6,368 bases of DNA from Pseudomonadota bacterium (GTDB lineage: Bacteria; Pseudomonadota; Alphaproteobacteria; Parvibaculales; Parvibaculaceae). The notes below the pieces were generated by a model. The model was not told where the DNA came from, did no database searches, and saw only the letters and a program-made list of their open reading frames with translations. Where the stretch lies: NCBI GenBank assembly GCA_021780275.1, contig JAJXZC010000816.1:1-6368 (forward strand), given 5' to 3'. Positions 1-5,337 of this stretch are shown here, one piece after another; position 1 is the first letter of the stretch; each line of letters opens with the position of its first letter. The translations under genes were made by a program, and so were the position numbers.

Positions 1-1152
1 CAGGTCGAGCGGCGCCGTCCGGTCGAACACGACCCAAAGCGTTTCGGCGCGAACGAAAACGGCCGCGCCTGCGGGCACGGACCAGGGAAAGACGATGTCG
101 GTGCGCCCGTCCACCGCGGTTGCGCTCACCTTGAGCGGCGCGGCCTGCCCCGCCGCGTCCGACGCGGCGACGTCAATCGGAACTTCCGGCTCGGGCTTCG
201 CCACTTCAGCGGCCTTGGGCTTTTCCTCCACCGGCGGCGCAGCAGCGGCAGGTGGCGCAATGCTCCTCGGCGCATGTGCGGGCGCGACGGAGGCAGACTT
301 CTTTTCGTCGGCCGGTGCATGCGGCTCTTCCGCGACCGGCTCCGACGATGCGCTCTCCGCCTTCGGCTTCAGATCGAGCACTATGCCGAGGTCTTCGCGG
401 AAATCGGTGACGGCGACGCCGGGCTTCAGCTTGAGAAAGACAGACAGCCGGCCATCCCGCTCCAGCGCGCTGATCGTCTCGAGGTAAGGCGGCGGGTCGA
501 CGCGGATCGGCGCAAGCGCAACCTTTGCAGAGCGATCGAACGTGACCGTCGCCGCGCCCTCCTGCTGCACGACCGAATAGAGAACCGGCTGGTTCCAGTC
601 GAAAACGAGCCTCGTCATGCCATCGTGACGCGCGACGCGAACGCGCAAGGCCGGGTCCGGGGCGCCGGGATCGACGATGCCGAGATCCTTGACCCGCTTT
701 GCGTCCTCGGCCGCCTTCTTCCTTGCGGCGGAGGTGGCCGCGATATGCGCCAGCACCTCGGCCGGCAGCGGCGGTGCTTTCCCGGCCCATGAATTCGGCA
801 ATAGGTCGAGATAGAGGCTATTTTCTGCCTGCTGGACGTTGAGCCAATAGTCGAACTTCAGCGCGAGGCGCAGCGTCTTGCCGTCCGCGTCCTGCCGCGC
901 CATGGCGACATAATTCGGCATCTGACGCATGAATTCGGAAAGATCGGTCGTGAACGGCTGGTCAAATTTGACAACCAGCACACCTGAGGTGACCGCCTCG
1001 ACATGGGCGGGCACGCCACCCGGCCAGGTGAGGACGATGCGTCCATAGCCATCGGCTTCGATGAAATTGCCTGAGACATTGACCGCGGCGCCGGCAGGCG
1101 CGGCAGCGACCAGAGCCCATGCAAGAAGCAGCGCTGCCGCAATGCTCCGCAT
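1..1152 (-). CDS. Exported protein of unknown function with repeated beta-rich module (3' end outside window)
   Basis: The first 384 codons are open from ATG at 1152 to the window edge, so the C-terminus is missing. Residues 1-23 form a signal peptide (MRS, then an Ala/Leu-rich core ending APAGAA), so the product should be periplasmic or outer-membrane facing. A module recurs: residues 35-71 (GRIVLTW ... VVKFDQPF), 178-213 (TRLVFDW ... VTFDRS) and 349-384 (TDIVFPW ... VVFDRT). Each has a hydrophobic strand, an invariant Trp, a Val-rich strand and Phe-Asp. Residues 140-157 are charged and probably helical; 263-339 is a Pro/Ala/Glu/Lys-rich, probably disordered linker. I do not recognise a named family with certainty. 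The modules recall AMIN-like beta-sandwiches, and alphaproteobacterial flagellar clusters often carry a large TPR-containing exported protein here, but no TPR lies within the visible part. It is co-oriented with fliL-fliM-motE but separated from them by 170 nt. The ATG lacks a strong Shine-Dalgarno; in-frame TTG at 1194 is an alternative that would lengthen the n-region. Confidence 0.5.
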   Translation of the reverse strand, partial: MRSIAAALLLAWALVAAAPAGAAVNVSGNFIEADGYGRIVLTWPGGVPAHVEAVTSGVLVVKFDQPFTTDLSEFMRQMPNYVAMARQDADGKTLRLALKFDYWLNVQQAENSLYLDLLPNSWAGKAPPLPAEVLAHIAATSAARKKAAEDAKRVKDLGIVDPGAPDPALRVRVARHDGMTRLVFDWNQPVLYSVVQQEGAATVTFDRSAKVALAPIRVDPPPYLETISALERDGRLSVFLKLKPGVAVTDFREDLGIVLDLKPKAESASSEPVAEEPHAPADEKKSASVAPAHAPRSIAPPAAAAPPVEEKPKAAEVAKPEPEVPIDVAASDAAGQAAPLKVSATAVDGRTDIVFPWSVPAGAAVFVRAETLWVVFDRTAPLDL

Positions 1153-1276
1153 CGCGCCACGCCGCTTCAGATGATGCCAACCGGCCTCGATCAATTCTTT
1201 GCCCGCCAGGTTCTACGCAGGCCGAGTCACAAATCGCGCGGCCAGGCGCCTGAGGTCAAAACATAGATGCGCGGAG

Positions 1277-1291
1277 TTAAGTGACGCTTAA
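1277..1291 (-). promoter_or_regulatory. CtrA-type binding box (TTAA-N7-TTAA)
   Basis: TTAA at 1277-1280 and TTAA at 1288-1291 are separated by exactly 7 nt (GTGACGC), a perfect match to the CtrA consensus of Caulobacter and other Alphaproteobacteria. The only gene it can serve downstream is the minus-strand exported protein at 1152, because no plus-strand gene follows. TATGTT, 11 nt downstream of the second TTAA on the minus strand, is a weak -10 candidate. The motif is directly visible; CtrA binding is inferred. Confidence 0.6.
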
Positions 1292-1314
1292 ATCGGCCAT
1301 GTTCTTGCCGATTT
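1290..1314 (-). terminator. Inverted repeat after motE, possible weak terminator
   Basis: AAATCGGC (1290-1297) and GCCGATTT (1307-1314) are perfect 8-bp inverted repeats around a 9-nt loop, starting 8 nt beyond the motE stop codon. It could end the fliL-fliM-motE transcript. There is no real T-tract on the minus strand (only TTT before AAGCG), so intrinsic termination would be weak. Its outer edge overlaps the CtrA-type box by 2 nt, so a regulatory rather than terminating role is possible. Confidence 0.4.
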
Positions 1315-1322
1315 GTGTCAAA

Positions 1323-2096
1323 TCAAACGTGCTTGCCCGCGGGGGCGTCGGTGCCCGCGCCCGGTATGACGGGCGTCGCGGGCAGGCTAGCCTGTGGCGC
1401 GGGCGTCCGGGCGGGCGCATCCGCCGATGGTTTGATGTCCTTGACAGCAGGCGCAGCATCAACGCCATCAGGCAGCTTGTCGCCGGTGGCGAGCTCCACG
1501 GTCAGTTCCTGCGCGGTCACCGGGTCCATGGCGGCGAGAACGGCGGCGAGCCTGCGCGGCTCCATGCGCTTCGTCACATCGACCAGAACGCCCATGTCGA
1601 GCCGCTCGAAAATCCGCGCAGCGTCCTTCGGCTTCATCGTCTCGTACATCTTCACGACGCCAGCAAGCCGCTCTTCATTCGCCTTGTCGGTGTCGGCGAT
1701 TCGAGCCTTGATGCTGGCTTCGATCTGCTTCAACTCGGTAATCCGGTCCTCGACACGCTTTTCGGCAGCCGTGAGAAGCTGTTCGCGCATTTCCAGATCC
1801 TTGGCCCGCTTGTCCAGCTCGTCGCGGCGCTGGGAAAGGCTGCCGAGCACGGCAACCTCGGCGGGGCTCATGGCCGGATCGGAGGGCACCTGCGCCTGTT
1901 GCGCGGGCGCGGCGGTCTGCTTCTGCCCCTTCTCCGCACCTTCGGACGGCTTATCCGCCGGGCCATGTTCGGCGGCGCGGGCGGGCGAGATGGCAATCAG
2001 GCCTTCGAGCCCACCGACGAGATGGACGACCTTCAGCCCGAGCAGAAGCCCGGCGCAAAGCATCACGGTCGGCAGGAGACGAAGACGGTTGAACAT
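1323..2096 (-). CDS. motE: MotE-like flagellar motility protein (MgtE N-terminal-like domain)
   Basis: This 257-residue product has a hydrophobic segment at residues 8-28 followed by ARA at 39-41, either a signal peptide or a membrane anchor, so the rest is periplasmic. Residues 43-80 are low-complexity Ala/Pro/Gln, and 85-140 are a charged heptad-like coiled coil. Residues 145-203 (VVKMYETMKPKDAARIFERL, then repeats around MEPRRLAAVLAAMDP) match the MgtE intracellular N-terminal fold typical of MotE. The tail from 208 is Pro/Ala-rich. In Sinorhizobium, MotE is described as a periplasmic chaperone for MotC; many alphaproteobacteria without an adjacent motC carry this homologue beside fliM, so the exact role here is inferred. 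GAGG at 2105-2108 lies 8 nt before ATG and overlaps the preceding gene's stop, which supports this start. It is the last gene of the fliL operon. Confidence 0.85.
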   Translation of the reverse strand: MFNRLRLLPTVMLCAGLLLGLKVVHLVGGLEGLIAISPARAAEHGPADKPSEGAEKGQKQTAAPAQQAQVPSDPAMSPAEVAVLGSLSQRRDELDKRAKDLEMREQLLTAAEKRVEDRITELKQIEASIKARIADTDKANEERLAGVVKMYETMKPKDAARIFERLDMGVLVDVTKRMEPRRLAAVLAAMDPVTAQELTVELATGDKLPDGVDAAPAVKDIKPSADAPARTPAPQASLPATPVIPGAGTDAPAGKHV

Positions 2097-2106
2097 GGGG
2101 TAAACC

Positions 2107-2586
2107 TCAGCGGGCCCGCTTCAGGAGATCGAGCAGCGGATGCTGCGCCTGGGTCTGCGCCGCCCTCGCCGTGTCGCGCGAAGGCGCGGGGTTCGCCTGA
2201 CGCGGCCCCGCAGCCGGTTTCAGATTGGGCACGATGCCCGCAGGCGCGCGGCGCGCGTCGATGTTGCCGAGACGATTGGCGATGTCATTGCCGGCTTCGA
2301 GCATGAAGGCGAGTTCATCGGCAAGGCCCCTGCCCCGCGTGACCTGCTCGCTCAATTTCTGGCCCGTGGCATTTGAGGCATCGCGCAGGCGCGCTATGGC
2401 GTCCGCCGCCTGCTCGGTCGCTAGCGAGAGCTCGCGGATCAGGTCGCGCAATCCGTCCTGCCCCGAACGCATGGCGCGCAGGCGCCGATCGATCATGGCG
2501 CAATAGCCGATGGTCGCAACGAGAAGCATCGCGACGATGCCCTCCAGCAAGAGATCGAAAGGCAACCCGGTCTCGAGGAAATTCAT
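2107..2586 (-). CDS. DUF6468-type single-pass membrane protein of the flagellar cluster (PflI-like candidate)
   Basis: The 159-residue product has a transmembrane helix at about residues 11-30, then the conserved stretch YCAMIDRRLRAMRSGQDGLR (28-47). A helical, probably coiled-coil region follows (45-107). The tail from 113 is rich in Pro, Ala, Arg and Gln and ends in a short amphipathic LLDLLKRAR. A short N-terminus, a Tyr-Cys before an RRL-x-RxGQ motif, and a position between fliM and motE are what I associate with the DUF6468 family. From memory, Caulobacter PflI, a bitopic protein with a proline-rich region involved in placing the polar flagellum, comes from such a cluster, so this may be its orthologue. 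That link is not proven by the sequence. The start overlaps the fliM stop as ATGA, which suggests translational coupling. Confidence 0.85.
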   Translation of the reverse strand: MNFLETGLPFDLLLEGIVAMLLVATIGYCAMIDRRLRAMRSGQDGLRDLIRELSLATEQAADAIARLRDASNATGQKLSEQVTRGRGLADELAFMLEAGNDIANRLGNIDARRAPAGIVPNLKPAAGPRQANPAPSRDTARAAQTQAQHPLLDLLKRAR

Positions 2587-3719
2587 CGGCGCGCTCCCGT
2601 GGCGTTCGGTCCACCGGCCTGGCTCGCCGCCATCGCGGCCTCCATAGCCTCGGTCCGGTTGGTCTTCTTGATGCCATGCTCGATACGCACGGCGACATTG
2701 CTGCTCATGCGCCCGATGCGGCCGGAAGCCAGCGGCACGCCGCCGCAGCGCATTTCGACCAGCGCGTCGGGCCCATTGTTGAGCATGAGGGTTTGTCCGA
2801 CCTTGAAATTCATGACGTCGCGAAGCGAAAGTTGCTGCTCGTCGAGCACCGCTTCGAGCGGAACCTTGGTCGACCAGAGTTCGGTCGCGAGATGGCTTTC
2901 CCAGATCGAGTCGCGGCCGAACTTTTCGCCCATGAACATCTGAAGCAGAAGCTCGCGGATCGGTTCGAGCGTCGCATAGGGAAGCAGCATTTCAATGCGG
3001 CCGCCGCGATCTTCCATGTCGATGCGGAGCTTCACCAGAATGGCGGCGTTCGCCGGCCGCGCGATGGCGGCGAAGCGCGGGTTGGTTTCCATCCGATCGA
3101 GCTCGAGATTGACCGGAGAGAGCGGCTCGAAGGCCGCCTTCGCATCCTGCAGCACGACTTCGATCATGCGCTGGACGAGATTGAGCTCGATGGTCGTATA
3201 GGGCCGCCCCTCGATACGCATGGCGGCGGTGCCGCGGCGGCCGCCAAGCAGCACGTCGACGATCGAATAGATGAGGTTCGAGTCGACCGTGAACATGCCG
3301 TAATTGTCCCACTCCTTCGCGCGGAACACGGCGAGGATGGCGGGCAGCGGAATGGAGTTCAGATAATCGCCGAAGCGGATCGACGAAATATTGTCGAGGC
3401 TCACCTCGACATTGTCGGACGTGAAATTGCGAAGGCTCGTGGTCATCAGGCGCACCAGCCTGTCGAACACGATTTCGAGCATGGGCAGGCGCTCATAGGA
3501 AACAAGCGCGGAATTGATAATCGCCTTTATGCCCGATTTGTCGTTCGCGTCTTCATTCTCGATCTCGAAACCGAGCAGGCTGTCGATCTCGTCCTGATTG
3601 AGCACACGCTCGGGCGCAGCGCGGAACTCCGGCTGCGCCGCCGCATCATCCTCATCGTCCGACATGGCGGCCATGGCGGCGGCCATTTCGTCCTGATCAA
3701 TCTCGTCGATATCAGCCAT
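2583..3719 (-). CDS. fliM: Flagellar motor switch protein FliM
   Basis: FliM is the middle C-ring protein: it binds phosphorylated CheY, contacts FliG and FliN, and switches rotation direction in the cytoplasm under the MS ring. This 378-residue protein carries the CheY-binding motif LNQDEIDSLLGF at 40-51. The CheC-like middle domain spans about 60-255, including YERLPMLEIVFDRLVRLM (75-92) and a glycine turn LLGGRRG (157-163) where FliM proteins have their GGxG loop. The C-terminal SpoA domain (about 284-350) includes SLRDVMNFKVGQTL. An acidic, Met/Ala-rich extension of 38 residues precedes the CheY motif, unlike enteric FliM, where the motif is at the extreme N-terminus. ATG at 3719 lies 31 nt after the fliL stop with a modest GGGAAAAG ahead of it. 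The stop overlaps the next gene by 4 nt. Confidence 0.97.
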   Translation of the reverse strand: MADIDEIDQDEMAAAMAAMSDDEDDAAAQPEFRAAPERVLNQDEIDSLLGFEIENEDANDKSGIKAIINSALVSYERLPMLEIVFDRLVRLMTTSLRNFTSDNVEVSLDNISSIRFGDYLNSIPLPAILAVFRAKEWDNYGMFTVDSNLIYSIVDVLLGGRRGTAAMRIEGRPYTTIELNLVQRMIEVVLQDAKAAFEPLSPVNLELDRMETNPRFAAIARPANAAILVKLRIDMEDRGGRIEMLLPYATLEPIRELLLQMFMGEKFGRDSIWESHLATELWSTKVPLEAVLDEQQLSLRDVMNFKVGQTLMLNNGPDALVEMRCGGVPLASGRIGRMSSNVAVRIEHGIKKTNRTEAMEAAMAASQAGGPNATGARR

Positions 3720-3750
3720 GAATCACACTTTTCCCGGCGGGGCCACAGCC

Positions 3751-4245
3751 CTACTGAACGATGACTTCCTTGAAGAGAATGTCGCTGACGATCGGCGGCT
3801 GGATCGCAAGCGTGATACGCCGCAGAAGTTCTTCCTTGACCCGCGCCATGCCGGCAGACCCTTCGAGGTCTTCGGGCCTGAGTTCGCGCAGAAAGGTCTG
3901 GAACCCGTCAAGAACGCGCGGAAGCTCCGCGTCGAGACGCTTTACGGATTCCTTGTCCGTGACCTGGAGCGACACTTTCATCTTCAGAAAGTGTTGAGGC
4001 GCAGGCCCGCTCAGATTCACGAGAAAGTCCGGCAGATCGTAGAAAACCGGCTCCGCAAGGACAGGCTTCGCATTTTCGCCGCCACCGAGCAGCCCGGAGA
4101 AATAGACCCCCGCGCCCGCGCCGATGAGAAGGACAAGCGGAACGGCGATGTAGAGGACGAGAACCTTCCCGCTCAGCTTGCGCTTCGCGGGGATGGCGAC
4201 TTCTGCTTCATCACCTGAAGCATCAGCGTCGATCGCTGCTGCCAT
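3751..4245 (-). CDS. fliL: Flagellar basal body-associated protein FliL
   Basis: FliL is an inner-membrane protein that surrounds or supports the stator units and improves torque or stator retention. The 164-residue product has a short cytoplasmic N-terminus, a transmembrane helix at about 28-50 (VLVLYIAVPLVLLIGAGAGV) and a Gly-rich linker. Its periplasmic domain contains the family signatures FYDLPDFLVNLSG (68-80), FLKMKVSLQV (87-96) and the terminal ILFKEVIVQ (156-164). The reading frame stays open far upstream of the ATG, across flgF on the other strand. I place the start at 4245 because the FliL-like sequence begins there and GGTGGG lies about 7 nt ahead. GTG at 4257 is a less likely alternative. 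It is the first gene of the leftward fliL-fliM-DUF6468-motE operon. Confidence 0.95.
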   Translation of the reverse strand: MAAAIDADASGDEAEVAIPAKRKLSGKVLVLYIAVPLVLLIGAGAGVYFSGLLGGGENAKPVLAEPVFYDLPDFLVNLSGPAPQHFLKMKVSLQVTDKESVKRLDAELPRVLDGFQTFLRELRPEDLEGSAGMARVKEELLRRITLAIQPPIVSDILFKEVIVQ

Positions 4246-4361
4246 GACTATGCCCACCCTTGCCCACCGGCGACGCGGTCGGTTCAATTCAACGTGTGTC
4301 GGCGACGCGAGAACGCATTCCGCCCATGTCCTGCACACATCTGAATATTTGCTGATTTTAG

Positions 4362-4376
4362 TTAATGAAGCGTTGC
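4362..4376 (-). promoter_or_regulatory. Imperfect CtrA-like site in AT-rich patch upstream of fliL
   Basis: TTAA (4362-4365), 7 nt, then TTGC (4373-4376) matches 6 of 8 positions of the CtrA consensus. It sits beside an AT-rich patch (about 4340-4366, including AATATTTG and GATTTTAG) that stands out from the GC-rich surroundings, about 120 nt before the fliL ATG. No sigma-54 motif with correct spacing faces fliL, so this is the best candidate for the leftward promoter area. The motif match is imperfect. Confidence 0.35.
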
Positions 4377-4392
4377 GGGGCGCCGCATGCCT

Positions 4393-4411
4393 CCCGGCAA
4401 GAACTGCCCGG
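4393..4411. promoter_or_regulatory. ftr-like inverted repeat, candidate FlbD enhancer site
   Basis: CCCGGCA (4393-4399), AGAAC, TGCCCGG (4405-4411) form an inverted repeat with one mismatch in seven. It is centred about 110 nt upstream of the predicted sigma-54 start site, the usual distance for an activator of the NtrC family. The CCCGGCAAGA core resembles, from memory, the Caulobacter ftr elements bound by FlbD. The activator gene is not in this window. Confidence 0.45.
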
Positions 4412-4412
4412 T

Positions 4413-4432
4413 AAAGCCTGCCACGAGGCTTT
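4413..4432. repeat. Perfect 7-bp inverted repeat between ftr-like site and sigma-54 promoter
   Basis: AAAGCCT (4413-4419) and AGGCTTT (4426-4432) are exact inverted repeats around GCCACG. The repeat begins 1 nt after the ftr-like repeat. It could be a protein-binding site, or a hairpin in a transcript crossing the region. No assignment is made. Confidence 0.4.
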
Positions 4433-4485
4433 GGCGCGGAAGGCCTCCAAATCCATAAGCCTCTGAAATCACGCCGATTTTTTTC

Positions 4486-4501
4486 TGGCACACGCCCTGC
4501 A
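4486..4501 (+). promoter_or_regulatory. Sigma-54 (RpoN) promoter of flgF operon
   Basis: TGGCACACGCCCTGCA matches the -24/-12 consensus TGGCACGNNNNTTGCA, with GG (4487-4488) and GC (4499-4500) separated by exactly 10 nt. All of the -24 TGGCAC and the TGCA of the -12 box are kept; the two deviations are at positions 7 and 12. Transcription should begin near 4512, giving a leader of about 34 nt before flgF. Late flagellar operons of polarly flagellated alphaproteobacteria commonly use such promoters. Confidence 0.85.
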
Positions 4502-4545
4502 CATGAGCAGACGAGCTTCACCAACGGCATGACTTCGGAACCGCC

Positions 4546-5298
4546 ATGGACAACGCAATACTCATCGGACTGTCGCGACAGAGCGCCATGATGCGCCAGA
4601 TGTCCGTGATCGCGAACAACATCGCGAACATGAATACCAACGGCTACAAGTCCGCGAGCATGCTGTTCGACGAATTCGTAATGCCGGTCGCGAGCGAGGC
4701 GAGCCCCGACAAGAACCTCTCCTTCGTTCAGGACTACGGCCAGTTCCGCGATGTCGCCGACGGCGCCATGCAGACGACGGGCAATCCGCTCGACGTCGCG
4801 ATCAGCGGCGAAGGCTTTTTCAAGATCCAGACGCCGCAGGGCGTGCGCTATACGCGCGACGGCCATTTCCAGCTCGACGGTTCGGGCCAGCTCGTGACCC
4901 AGGAAGGCAACCCCGTTCTTTCGGATGCGGGCTCGCCCATCACCTTCAGCGCCGACGAAGGCGAGATCACCATCGCCCGCGACGGCACGATCACGACCTC
5001 CCGGCCCGGCACCGCCAATTCCGAGCAGGTGCGCGGCAAGCTTGGCCTCACGACCTTCGCCAATCTTCAGGATATGAAGAACGAGGAGAACAACCTCCTC
5101 TCGACGACGCAGACCGAAACCCCCGTGCAGTCGGCGCGCATCGTTCAGGGCTCGATCGAGGGCTCGAACGTGAAACCCATCGTCGAGATGACCAACATGA
5201 TGACCGTCCAGCGCTCTTATGAAAGCGCGCAGAAGCTCATCGAGGCCGCGGACGACATGCGTCGCCAGGCCATTTCGCAAATCGCAGCCGCGGCCTGA
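4546..5298 (+). CDS. flgF: Flagellar proximal rod protein FlgF
   Basis: FlgF forms part of the proximal rod of the basal body, exported by the flagellar type III system and therefore without a cleaved signal peptide. The 250-residue protein has the N-terminal rod signature ANNIANMNTNGYK (23-35), the central motif LDVAISGEGFFKIQTPQG (82-99) with YTRDGHFQLDGSGQLVT (102-118), and a C-terminal helix with EMTNMMTVQRSYESAQKLIE (214-233). It lacks the Tyr-Gln-rich insertion seen in the next gene, which separates FlgF from FlgG. The ATG at 4546 has only a weak CGGAA ahead of it, but the FlgF N-terminus starts exactly here. It is the first gene of a rightward flgF-flgG-flgA operon. Confidence 0.96.
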   Translation: MDNAILIGLSRQSAMMRQMSVIANNIANMNTNGYKSASMLFDEFVMPVASEASPDKNLSFVQDYGQFRDVADGAMQTTGNPLDVAISGEGFFKIQTPQGVRYTRDGHFQLDGSGQLVTQEGNPVLSDAGSPITFSADEGEITIARDGTITTSRPGTANSEQVRGKLGLTTFANLQDMKNEENNLLSTTQTETPVQSARIVQGSIEGSNVKPIVEMTNMMTVQRSYESAQKLIEAADDMRRQAISQIAAAA

Positions 5299-5323
5299 GC
5301 CGCAAGCCCCGCTTAACAAGATC

Positions 5324-5328
5324 AAGGA
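5324..5328 (+). promoter_or_regulatory. Ribosome binding site of flgG
   Basis: AAGGA lies 9 nt before the flgG ATG within the 39-nt flgF-flgG gap. It is a clear Shine-Dalgarno that fixes the start. Confidence 0.75.
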
Positions 5329-5337
5329 ACCCGATCC

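Larger units (their letters stand above)
1153..1322. other. 170-nt intergenic region between motE and the exported protein gene
   Basis: No gene is evident here. It holds an 8-bp inverted repeat just past the motE stop (1290-1314), a perfect TTAA-N7-TTAA box (1277-1291), a 10-bp palindrome CAGGCGCCTG (1243-1252) and probably a leader of roughly 100 nt before the ATG at 1152. A minus-strand stop codon at 1213-1215, in frame with the downstream gene, limits how far that gene could extend upstream. Confidence 0.7.
4246..4545. promoter_or_regulatory. Divergent promoter region between fliL and flgF operons
   Basis: This 300-nt stretch has no convincing gene. From left to right it holds the fliL leader, an AT-rich patch with a CtrA-like imperfect site (4335-4373), an ftr-like inverted repeat (4393-4411), a perfect 7-bp inverted repeat (4413-4432), a sigma-54 promoter (4486-4501) and the short flgF leader. 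Both operons must be transcribed from here, so shared regulation is likely. Confidence 0.85.

Noticed and set aside
206..790. A 194-codon minus-strand frame inside the left-edge gene
   Set aside because: It is out of frame with the signal-peptide protein starting at 1152, which stays open to the window edge with coherent repeated modules; the shifted frame is Arg/Gly-rich noise.
1243..1252. 10-bp palindrome CAGGCGCCTG in the leader of the left-edge gene
   Set aside because: Short GC palindromes are common in DNA of this composition and nothing else points to a function.
1316..1321. TTGACA on the minus strand, a possible -35 element just past motE
   Set aside because: No acceptable -10 hexamer lies 16-19 nt downstream.
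1281..2306. Plus-strand frames of 341 and 262 codons opposite motE
   Set aside because: No domain, signal or promoter supports them, and MotE on the other strand has coherent domains and a Shine-Dalgarno.
2373..3764. A 463-codon plus-strand frame opposite fliM
   Set aside because: It is rich in Arg, His and Ala with no recognisable domain, and lies antisense to an unmistakable FliM; typical codon-bias shadow.
4467..4483. AATCACGCCGATTTT as an IHF site before the sigma-54 promoter
   Set aside because: It matches the IHF consensus poorly and sits almost on the -24 element, too close for DNA bending between enhancer and promoter.
4529..4591. A 20-codon upstream frame in the flgF leader overlapping the flgF start
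   Set aside because: No Shine-Dalgarno precedes it and the peptide has no features; a chance ATG is the simpler reading.
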